Below, in pieces: positions 13,763 through 19,554 of a DNA stretch of 22,634 nucleotides. The number at the start of each line of letters is the position of its first letter. Position 1 is the first letter of the stretch. The stretch comes from Chloroflexota bacterium (GTDB lineage Bacteria; Chloroflexota; Dormibacteria; Dormibacterales; Dormibacteraceae), in assembly GCA_005880175.1 (NCBI GenBank), contig VBJR01000060.1, positions 1 through 22,634 on the forward strand, in the 5' to 3' direction. The position numbers and the translations under genes are program-made. The notes under the pieces were generated by a model. It ran no database searches. It had not been told where the DNA came from and saw only the letters and a program-made list of their open reading frames with translations.

Positions 13763-15379
13763 TTGAGCTCACCGCAGGCCCCGTCGGACGCGGAGCTGGC
13801 CAACCGGCTCAAGGCTGGCGACACCGACGCGCTGGGCCAGCTGTACGAGCGGCATGTCCGCGGCATCCACGACTACCTGGCGCGGTTCACGCGCGACCCG
13901 GCCGCCGCCGAGGACCTGACCCACTCGACGTTCCTGCGGGCGTGGGAGGGACGAAGCGCGCTGCGTGATCCCTCGAAGGTGCGGGCGTGGCTGTACGCGA
14001 CGGCCCACCACCTGGCGCTGAACCACGTGACGCGGGGCCCGGCGGCGGAGGCGATGGACGAGGAGGCGGCCGGCCGGGTCGCCGACCCGGCCCGGGGCCC
14101 GGAGGCGGAGGCGATCGCGCGCGAGGCGGCCGAACTGGTCTGGTCGGCGGCGTCCAGCCTGGAGGCGCGCCAGTACGCCGTGCTCGACCTGTCGGTGCGC
14201 CAGGGCCTGTCGACGCGCGAGATCGCGGACGTCCTCGGCGTCCCCGTGGCGCACGCGGCGGTGCTGGTCAACCGGGGCCGGGAGGCGCTGGGGAACGCGG
14301 TGCGCTACCTGCTGGTGGCTCGCCGGCGGGACCACTGCCGGCGGCTGGCCGAGCTGGTCCCGGCGGGCGTGCGGGTCCTGACGGCGCAGGAGCGGAGCGC
14401 CGTGGACCACCACATGCGCCGGTGCGAGAACTGCCGCGAGCTGGGCCTGCGGCTGACGGCGCCGGCGCAGCTCCTGGGCGCCCTGCTGCCGCTGCCCGTG
14501 CCGCTCGCGCTGGCGGAGCAGGGGCGGCAGCGGCTGGTGGCGTCGGTGCACGCGCAGCCGGCGGCGGCTGCCGCGGGGGGCTCGGGTTCGTGGCCGCCCC
14601 GGCGGCCGATCTGGGACGGCCGCGGCCGCTGGGCCACGGGCCTGGCGATCGGGCTGGCGCTGCTGGTCCTGGGCGGCGGGACCGCGACGTTCCTGCTGCG
14701 CGCGCCGGCGGTGCACCCCGGCCCACCGGGGAGCGCGCTGCCGGCGGTCGGCCCGGCGGTGGCCGGCCCGGTCGCTGCACCGTCTCCGTCACCTACGATC
14801 ACGGCCCCGAGCCCCAGCGCCACGCCGGCCGGCATCCCGTCCGGGACGACCACCGTCCCCGGCCCGCCGCCGGTCGAGACGAGGCCGACGCCGACACCGG
14901 ACGGCGGGACGCCCACGCCCGGCCCCACACCGGTCGTGACGCCCACCCCCAGCCCCACGCCCGTGCCGGCCACGGTGCCACCTACCAGGCCACCCCTGGC
15001 GGTGCTGAGCGTGGTGGTCCGGGCGCCGGGCCCGCTCGGATGCGTGCTGAACCAGCTGCTGCAGCTGTTCGGCTGCGACTTCACCGTGCTGGTCGAGCTG
15101 GCCCCCGGCAGCAGTCAGGGGCCGGTCCAGGTGACGCTGACCGCGACGCCCACCCAGGGTCCGCCGGCCGTCGTGCAGTTCCTGGCGACGGCCGGCGTGC
15201 CGGCGTCGGTGACGGTCCGGTTCGCCGGCCAGCGCGATCCCCGGCAACCAGGCCACGTTCGGCCGCTGCTGAGCGTCAGCGCACGTCCGGCGACCCGGGC
15301 GTCGTGGCCGACGGCGTGGCCGTCGCGTGCACGGCCGGCTCCGCGGCCGGCGGCGCCGTCGCGGCGTGGGAGGCGGTGA
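13763..15379 (+). CDS. ECF sigma factor fused to a zinc-finger anti-sigma-like segment, one TM helix and an extracellular domain
   Basis: The start is TTG 13763, with GAGG at 13754-13757. Region 2 (residues about 10-91, LYERHVRGIHDYLARFTRDP, DLTHSTFLRAW) and region 4 (about 124-185, LSTREIADVLGVPVAHAAVLVNRGREAL) form an ECF sigma factor. After them, DHHMRRCENC supplies His217-x3-Cys221-x2-Cys224, the ZAS anti-sigma zinc motif. A membrane helix (290-313), a Pro/Thr-rich stalk (318-411) and an outside domain with Cys427 and Cys438 follow. The chain could hold its own sigma domain at the membrane until released. The tail is suspect. At about 15233 a 1-2 base slip would switch to a frame ending GNQATFGRC and stopping at 15272, just short of the convergent gene at 15276. 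The last about 45 residues (15233-15379) are therefore probably an artefact. Confidence 0.85.
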   Translation: MSSPQAPSDAELANRLKAGDTDALGQLYERHVRGIHDYLARFTRDPAAAEDLTHSTFLRAWEGRSALRDPSKVRAWLYATAHHLALNHVTRGPAAEAMDEEAAGRVADPARGPEAEAIAREAAELVWSAASSLEARQYAVLDLSVRQGLSTREIADVLGVPVAHAAVLVNRGREALGNAVRYLLVARRRDHCRRLAELVPAGVRVLTAQERSAVDHHMRRCENCRELGLRLTAPAQLLGALLPLPVPLALAEQGRQRLVASVHAQPAAAAAGGSGSWPPRRPIWDGRGRWATGLAIGLALLVLGGGTATFLLRAPAVHPGPPGSALPAVGPAVAGPVAAPSPSPTITAPSPSATPAGIPSGTTTVPGPPPVETRPTPTPDGGTPTPGPTPVVTPTPSPTPVPATVPPTRPPLAVLSVVVRAPGPLGCVLNQLLQLFGCDFTVLVELAPGSSQGPVQVTLTATPTQGPPAVVQFLATAGVPASVTVRFAGQRDPRQPGHVRPLLSVSARPATRASWPTAWPSRARPAPRPAAPSRRGRR

Positions 15380-15491
15380 TGACGGCGATCGCCACCATGG
15401 TCCCCGCCAGACCGAACATCACGGCCGCCCGCGGGCTGAGGTGACGCGGTCCCCTCGACGCGGGATACACGGGTGCCATTGGAGGTCTCAT
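15276..15491 (-). CDS. Small single-span membrane protein, unknown
   Basis: This 71-residue protein starts at ATG 15491 behind AGGAGA, well spaced at about 8 nt. A basic N-terminus (about 1-22) precedes one hydrophobic helix (about 23-43, VMFGLAGTMVAIAVITA). An Ala/Pro/Thr-rich tail follows, and the predicted topology is N-in. I know no family. The ATG at 15479 is an internal alternative without a good ribosome site. It converges on the sigma gene; if the sigma frame slip is corrected, the two stops are only 3 bp apart. It could be a partner of the membrane-tethered sigma factor, but there is no direct evidence. Codon positions look coding (G/C at third positions). Confidence 0.55.
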   Translation of the reverse strand: MRPPMAPVYPASRGPRHLSPRAAVMFGLAGTMVAIAVITASHAATAPPAAEPAVHATATPSATTPGSPDVR

Positions 15492-15594
15492 CGCTCGGTC
15501 TCCTGCGGCCGGGGGGCGCCTGCCTCCGAGCGCCTCCTGCCCCTTGCCTCTGCCGTGCTGACACGAGGCGGGCGCGACGATTACGGTCAGACCG

Positions 15595-16686
15595 TCACGA
15601 ACCCGCCGGGCAGAGCTTCAGGACCTGGTCGTCGCCCGCCCGGGGCGTGCCCCGCGTGTCGCGGTTGTTCGTGAGCACGTACAGGCAGCCGTCCGGGCCC
15701 GCGACCGCGTCGCGCAGCCGGCCCCTGCCCTGGAGGACGATCTCCTGGGCGGTCACGTGCGAGGGGTCCGCCGGGTCGATCACCAGCCGCCGCAGCGCCT
15801 CGCCCTTGAGCTCGGTCACCAGCAGCGTCGGCTGCTCCGTCCGACTCGGCGCGTAGAACGTCATCCCGCTCGGCGCCCAGACCGTGCTGTCGCCGCTCAC
15901 CGCGATCGGCGGCACTCGGGCCGCGGGCAGGCTGCCCTGGGGGAAGCTCGTGCGCGTCGTCGCCGCCCACTCGGGCCAGCCGTAGAACCCGCCCTGCTGG
16001 ACCAGGTCCACCTCGTCCCGGCAGCACAGGCCCAGGTCCCCGGTCGGCCCGTTGCTGCTCGCGTAGAGCCGGCCCCCCGCGTCGAACGCCAGCCCCTGCG
16101 GGTTGCGGAAGCCCCAGGCGTACACCTCCCGCCCGCTGCCGTCGGTGCGCACGCGCAGGATCTTCCCGCTCAGCCCGTTCGGGTCCGCCGCCCGCGCGGC
16201 GACGTCGCCCTCGCCGGTCGTGAAGTACAGCCAGCCGTCCGGCCCCAGCTTCAGCCTGCCCCCGAAGTGGTAGCACGCGCCGCCGGGGATGCCGTCCACC
16301 AGCACCTGCTCCGACGTCAGCTTGTCGCCCGAGATCGTGAACCGGGAGACGCGGTTCGTGTTGCCGCCGGACCCGGCGTACGTGTAGTACAGGGCCTCCA
16401 GCTGGCCGTTGCGGATGACCCGCACCCGGCCCGGCCGCTCCGTCAGCCAGATGGCGCCGTCCGCCGCGAACGCCAGCGCCCACGGCGCGACCAGGTCCTG
16501 CGCCACCGTCTGCTGGCCGAGCTGCAGCGCGCCGGGCGGCGCGAGCGTCGGCACAGGGGTCGCCGCCGTCCCCACCGCCGAGGGCCGGGCGGTCGGCCTG
16601 GCCGTGGGCTTCGCGGCCGACCCGCCGCCGCACGCCGCCACCATCGTCAGCAGGGTCAGCAGGACCACGGCGGCGCGGGGCGGCAC
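15595..16686 (-). CDS. PQQ-dependent sugar dehydrogenase-type lipoprotein with an in-frame internal gap
   Basis: This 363-residue protein starts at GTG 16686. The lipobox MVAAC gives Cys19 as the lipid anchor, followed by a Pro/Thr/Ala-rich linker to about residue 50. The beta-propeller shows APWALAFAADGAIWLTERPGRVRVI, CYHFGGRLKLGPDGWLYFTTGEGD (His in the catalytic position), YAWGFRNPQGLAFD and GGFYGWPEW, the classic soluble glucose/aldose dehydrogenase blocks. At 16393-16402 IRNGQL runs directly into EALYYTYAGSGG. Relatives have about 25-33 more residues there, with the GLLGLAxxPDF strand. About 80-100 nt in frame appear to be missing, removing most of one blade. TAGCGT (minus strand, 16700-16695) ends 8 nt before the start. 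The natural substrate is unknown, as many homologues oxidise aldoses with poor specificity. Confidence 0.85.
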   Translation of the reverse strand: MPPRAAVVLLTLLTMVAACGGGSAAKPTARPTARPSAVGTAATPVPTLAPPGALQLGQQTVAQDLVAPWALAFAADGAIWLTERPGRVRVIRNGQLEALYYTYAGSGGNTNRVSRFTISGDKLTSEQVLVDGIPGGACYHFGGRLKLGPDGWLYFTTGEGDVAARAADPNGLSGKILRVRTDGSGREVYAWGFRNPQGLAFDAGGRLYASSNGPTGDLGLCCRDEVDLVQQGGFYGWPEWAATTRTSFPQGSLPAARVPPIAVSGDSTVWAPSGMTFYAPSRTEQPTLLVTELKGEALRRLVIDPADPSHVTAQEIVLQGRGRLRDAVAGPDGCLYVLTNNRDTRGTPRAGDDQVLKLCPAGS

Positions 16687-16694
16687 GCCTCGGA

Positions 16695-16700
16695 ACGCTA
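16695..16700 (-). promoter_or_regulatory. Candidate -10 element (TAGCGT) for the dehydrogenase gene
   Basis: TAGCGT on the minus strand ends 8 nt upstream of the GTG at 16686, leaving no room for a conventional leader. It is one of five TANNNT hexamers at this distance from a start codon in the window. Confidence 0.3.
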
Positions 16701-16732
16701 CCAGGGGGGCACCTGGACCGGCGTCGCGCGGC

Positions 16733-16738
16733 TATGAT
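16733..16738 (+). promoter_or_regulatory. Candidate -10 element (TATGAT) for the FtsX-like gene
   Basis: TATGAT in the 106-bp divergent gap lies 54 bp before the ATG at 16793, which has GGAG at 16781-16784. This would be a conventional leadered transcript. No good -35 hexamer is seen at 16-18 bp. Confidence 0.4.
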
Positions 16739-16792
16739 CGGCGGCGCCCCGCGAGTGCGACTCCGCGCGACGTGGTGCGTGGAGATCGCCGG

Positions 16793-17566
16793 ATGAGAGC
16801 GCTGCTGACGAAGACGTTCGGGGACGTCCGCCGCCGCAAGGTCCAGGCCGCCGCGGTGCTGGTGACCGTGATGCTGGCCACCGCCACCTCGGCGCTGGCG
16901 CTGACCGCGCCGCCGCCGTTGGGCGTCCTCGCCCTCGCGGCCAGCGCGGCGATCGTCGTCAACCTGGTCAGCGGCATCGCCGCCCACGGGGAGGCCGGCG
17001 TGATGCGGGCGATCGGATACACGCCAGGCCAGGTGGTGGCGGTCTCTGTGCTCCAGCTGCTGGCTCCCGCGACGGTCGGCTGCATCGCTGGAGGCGTCGC
17101 CGGGGCGGTCCTCGGCCGGTCACCGCTGGACAGCGCGGCCGCCGCGGGCGCGATCCTCGCGGTCGTCGCGATCGCCGCGGCGCTCCCTGCGCCGCTGGAG
17201 CCGGGAGCGGCCCCCGGCGGCAGGGCGGTCGCCCGACTGCTGAGCCGCGGGGCCACGCGGCCAGTCGGTCTGGGGGCCGGCAGCGCGTTCGCCCAGCCGC
17301 TCCGCGCCGCCCTGGCCGCGCTCGCCGTGCTGGTCGCGGTCGCCACCGCGATCTCCTCGGCCACACCGTCCCTGGCGGTGCTCCTGGCGCTGATCGCGGC
17401 CGCCGGCGTCTCCGGCACGGTGCTCCTGAACATGCGCAACGCCGGCACGCTGAGAGCGATCGGCATGACGCCGGCGCAGATGCTGGCGACGATGGCCGCA
17501 TCGGCCGGCGCCATCGCCCTGGCCGGGGCCCTGCTGGGCGTGCCGCTGGGCTACGTGCTGCGGTGA
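16793..17566 (+). CDS. Compact FtsX-like ABC permease remnant or minimal permease lacking extracellular domains
   Basis: This 257-residue protein starts at ATG 16793 with GGAG 8 nt upstream. It begins like an FtsX-family permease (MRALLTKTFGDVRRRKVQ, then a membrane helix ending ALALT). It passes at once into the second-helix block LALAASAAIVVNLVSGIAAHGE and the coupling-helix motif VMRAIGYTPGQVVAV. A second half (RAALAALAVLVAVATAI, then TLRAIGMTPAQMLATM) ends at GVPLGYVLR. Normal members have a roughly 200-residue extracellular domain after the first helix and continue past the last helix with further segments. Both extracellular parts are absent here, without loss of frame. No ATPase gene is adjacent. 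It is either the product of several deletions or a genuinely minimal permease. The two 'RAIGxTP' motifs show the internal duplication typical of the family. Confidence 0.75.
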   Translation: MRALLTKTFGDVRRRKVQAAAVLVTVMLATATSALALTAPPPLGVLALAASAAIVVNLVSGIAAHGEAGVMRAIGYTPGQVVAVSVLQLLAPATVGCIAGGVAGAVLGRSPLDSAAAAGAILAVVAIAAALPAPLEPGAAPGGRAVARLLSRGATRPVGLGAGSAFAQPLRAALAALAVLVAVATAISSATPSLAVLLALIAAAGVSGTVLLNMRNAGTLRAIGMTPAQMLATMAASAGAIALAGALLGVPLGYVLR

Positions 17567-17595
17567 GACCGCCCGGCCTCGACCGCCGGGCGGTC
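17567..17595. terminator. Hairpin directly after the FtsX-like stop codon (11-bp stem)
   Basis: GACCGCCCGGC (17567-17577), a 7-nt loop and GCCGGGCGGTC (17585-17595) form a perfect stem beginning on the base after the TGA. It is a likely terminator for the FtsX-like gene. It is followed by CGCATGCCTG, and the same layout recurs about 92 bp further on. Confidence 0.75.
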
Positions 17596-17856
17596 CGCAT
17601 GCCTGGTTTCGATGTCAGCAGTCGTGGTTGTCGCTGGCCTGTCCCGCCGACTCGGCCAGGACCGCCCGGTGTCAGACCGGGCGGTCCACGTGCCTGCGTG
17701 AACTACCCCGGCCGGAAGCACTCGCAACGCGAGTCACGTCACACACACCCTCGCTGACGACGAGAGCCGTCGCAGCCACACACCGGATCCGGCTACACCG
17801 GCATTATCTGGGCCGTACTCGACATGTCAAGGGCCGGCGCGAGACACTGGCAACGG
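17596..17856. other. Non-coding gap between convergent genes, containing a second hairpin
   Basis: The gap between the convergent FtsX-like and aminotransferase genes is 290 bp, the longest non-coding stretch in the window. Beyond the two hairpins I see no convincing gene. The short frames have poor composition, and the region is less G/C-biased at every third base than its neighbours. ATTATCTG near 17803-17810 is one of the few A/T-rich patches. No tRNA T-loop motif or other RNA family is recognisable. Confidence 0.5.
17659..17687. repeat. Second copy of the GGACCGCCCGG hairpin (12-bp stem)
   Basis: GGACCGCCCGGT (17659-17670), a 5-nt loop and ACCGGGCGGTCC (17676-17687) form a perfect stem sharing its GACCGCCCGG/CCGGGCGGTC core with the hairpin at 17567-17595. 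Both are followed by a C-R-C-R-TGCCTG box (CGCATGCCTG and CACGTGCCTG). It is either a tandem back-up terminator, possibly also serving the convergent aminotransferase gene, or two copies of a small palindromic intergenic repeat. Confidence 0.7.
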
Positions 17857-18745
17857 TCAGGCGGGCACGCGCTCCCGGTACACAGACGTGCGCCAGCCCG
17901 CCGGCGCCTCCGCGCGGCCGCGTACGACGTCGAAATAGGCCGTCTGGAGTTGTGACGTCAGCGGCCCCATCGCACCGTCGCCGACGCGGTAGCCGTCGAT
18001 CTCCACCACTGGCGTCACCTCCCAGGCCGTGCCCGCGAACAGCAGCTCGTCCGCGATGTACAGCTCGGTCGGGTCCACCTCCCGCTCCTCGACGGGGATG
18101 TCCAGGTCGCGGGCCAGCCCGATCACCGTCGCCCGGGTGATGCCCTCCAGGATCGCGTCCGTGGTGCGGGGGGTGATCAGCACGCCGTCGCGCACCAGGA
18201 ACACGTTCTGGCCCGGCCCCTCGGACACCTTGCCCTGGTCGTTCAGCATCACCGGGGTGTCGAAGCCCTTCGTGCGCGCGTCCACGCCGGCGACCCGGCC
18301 GTTCAGGTAGTTCGCGCTCGCCTTGACGCGCGGCGACATGGCGCTGTCGCTCAGCCGGCGCCACGGGCTCAGCGTGGTGCGCACGCCCGTCGTCAGGCGC
18401 GGGCTCGGGGGCCGCTGGAACGCCAGGATGAACGCGCCGGTCGCCCCGTCCACCTCGTGGCCGACCGCGACCTCGTCGAAGTAGACAACCACCCGGACGT
18501 GCGCGTCGTCGCGGACCTCGTTCGCGTGCAGCAGGTCGACGACGCCCTGCAGCAGCTCGTCCGGCCCGTACGGGGCGCGCATGCGCAGGAAGCGCATGGA
18601 CGTGCCGAACAGCCGGTGCATGTGGTCGGCGACCCGGAACAGCAGCAGGTCGTCCCCGTCCGCCGACCGGTAGGCGCGCAGGCCCTCGAAGACGCTGGCC
18701 CCACGCAACGATCCGCCCGTTCATCCAGGTGTTCTGCGGGTTCAT
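17857..18745 (-). pseudogene. ilvE: Branched-chain amino-acid aminotransferase, broken by a small deletion and frameshift near 18702
   Basis: The ATG at 18745 opens MNPQNTWMNGRIVAW, the expected N-terminal strand. The frame is then lost and resumes about 18706 with RGASVFEGLRAYRS. The block normally between them (about 14-16 residues including the T/S-H-x-LHYG turn) is missing, about 45 nt. The rest is a full class IV fold: MRFLRMRAPY, KASANYLNG with the PLP lysine, SEGPGQNVFLVRDG, DAILEGITRATVIGLARDL and ELLFAGTAWEVTPV, stopping at 17857. The enzyme interconverts Leu/Ile/Val with their 2-oxo acids using glutamate. As written it is not translatable in one piece; the longer fragment alone starts at TTG 18708. 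TATCGT (minus strand, 18759-18754) and GAGG precede the ATG. The neighbouring 2-oxo-acid oxidoreductase may use related substrates. Confidence 0.87.
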
Positions 18746-18753
18746 CTGCCTCG

Positions 18754-18759
18754 ACGATA
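18754..18759 (-). promoter_or_regulatory. Candidate -10 element (TATCGT) for the aminotransferase gene
   Basis: TATCGT on the minus strand ends 8 nt before the ATG at 18745, again the spacing of a leaderless or near-leaderless transcript. A GAGG lies between it and the ATG, so a very short leader is also possible. Confidence 0.3.
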
Positions 18760-18856
18760 CTCCGCGGCGGGGTCAGGCGAGAGGGCCAGCACGTTGGCGC
18801 CTGGCGCCGGCTCGCGGCCGACCTCGAACCCACCGGCCTCCGTTTGATGCAGTTGA

Positions 18857-18880
18857 TGCGCATATACTGATGCTATGCGC
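18857..18880 (+). promoter_or_regulatory. vapB promoter/operator: TATACT -10 box inside a GCGCAT...ATGCGC dyad
   Basis: TATACT (18863-18868) is the best -10 hexamer in the window and ends 6 nt before the vapB ATG (18875), predicting a leaderless mRNA. Flanking it, GCGCAT just upstream and ATGCGC at 18875-18880 form an inverted repeat that includes the start codon. The local DNA is unusually A/T-rich and has repeated TGATGC steps (18845-18874). VapB antitoxins commonly bind such dyads to repress their own operon. The -35 region is unclear; TTGATG at 18844-18849 would leave only 13 bp. Confidence 0.5.
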
Positions 18881-19126
18881 ACCACGGTTGCGATCAACGA
18901 CAATCTCCTCCTCGCCGCGAAGACCGTCGCCCGCCGCCGCGGTTACACCTTGGGGAGGCTCATAGAGGAGGCGCTGCGTCGCGAGCTGGCTCAGCATGCT
19001 GGTGTCCGCCCGCCCGAGGTACCCGTCTTCCGGGGCGGCACAGGCCCCCAGCCGGGTGTGGATCTGAGGTCGAACCGCGCGCTGCTCGAGCTCGTCGAGC
19101 CCGCTCGGGCCGTCGGTGAGCCGTGA
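18875..19126 (+). CDS. vapB: VapB-type antitoxin (ribbon-helix-helix)
   Basis: This 83-residue protein has the N-terminal MRTTVAINDNLLLAAKTVARRRGYTLGRLIEEALRREL of a ribbon-helix-helix dimer: a DNA-contacting strand (TTVAIND) and two helices. The C-terminal 40 residues, rich in Gly/Pro and then RSNRALLELVE, are the probable toxin-binding tail. Its TGA overlaps the toxin GTG (GTGA, 19123-19126), the normal coupled arrangement for toxin-antitoxin pairs. Base composition around the start is less GC-rich than the neighbours, in keeping with mobile or recently acquired TA modules. The pair sits between two minus-strand amino-acid catabolic genes. Confidence 0.9.
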   Translation: MRTTVAINDNLLLAAKTVARRRGYTLGRLIEEALRRELAQHAGVRPPEVPVFRGGTGPQPGVDLRSNRALLELVEPARAVGEP

Positions 19127-19551
19127 AGCTGCTCGATGTGAACGTCGTCCTCGCGGCCCATCGCGAGGATCACCCCGACCACGCGACGGCTCGACCCTGG
19201 CTCGACGGCTTGCTGGCATCTGGTGAACAGTTCGGGGTGCCATGGATGGTCTGGTGGTCCTTCCTGCGCCTCTCGAGCCACCCTCGCGTGTTTTCTCTGC
19301 CGACGCCCTTGGCCGATTCCCTCGGCTTCATCTCCGCCGTGCGCACCCAGCCTGGCCACGTCCCCATCGAGCCCGGCGAGTCGCATCTCGACTGCCTGCG
19401 CGCCGTCTGCGGGGAAGGCGAGGCAACGGCCGACCTGGTGCCCGACGCCGTGCTCGCGGCGCTGGCCACCGAGCATGGCGCGCAGGTGGTGAGCTTCGAC
19501 CGCGACTTCGCTCGGTTTCCGCGGCTCGCGTGGAGCAGACCTGAACCGTAG
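19123..19551 (+). CDS. vapC: VapC-type PIN-domain ribonuclease toxin
   Basis: This 142-residue protein starts at GTG 19123 within the antitoxin stop. The PIN-domain acidic residues are Asp5 (LLDVNVV), Asp108 (DLVPDAVLAALA) and Asp126/Asp128 (VVSFDRDFARFP). The second acidic position, usually Glu after the PW motif, appears as Ser46 in VPWMVWWSFLRL. A non-acidic residue there is, to my knowledge, common in the 'PW..FLRLxTHPRVF' subfamily, so the toxin is probably active. Such toxins cut specific tRNAs or rRNA and are neutralised by VapB. The stop at 19551 lies 3 bp from the convergent oxidoreductase stop, so read-through interference is likely. Confidence 0.9.
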   Translation: MKLLDVNVVLAAHREDHPDHATARPWLDGLLASGEQFGVPWMVWWSFLRLSSHPRVFSLPTPLADSLGFISAVRTQPGHVPIEPGESHLDCLRAVCGEGEATADLVPDAVLAALATEHGAQVVSFDRDFARFPRLAWSRPEP

Positions 19552-19554
19552 CGG

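Noticed and set aside
15757..16737. 326-codon plus-strand frame opposite the sugar dehydrogenase
   Set aside because: Arg-rich, no motif, antisense to a recognisable propeller protein.
17600..17850. Possible tRNA or structured RNA in the convergent gap
   Set aside because: No T-loop motif, no cloverleaf pairing and no CCA. The strong pairing seen is explained by two simple hairpins.
19123..19551. VapC read as inactive because Ser46 replaces the usual Glu
   Set aside because: The other acidic residues are intact, and a non-acidic residue at this position appears common in this subfamily, so loss of activity is not supported.
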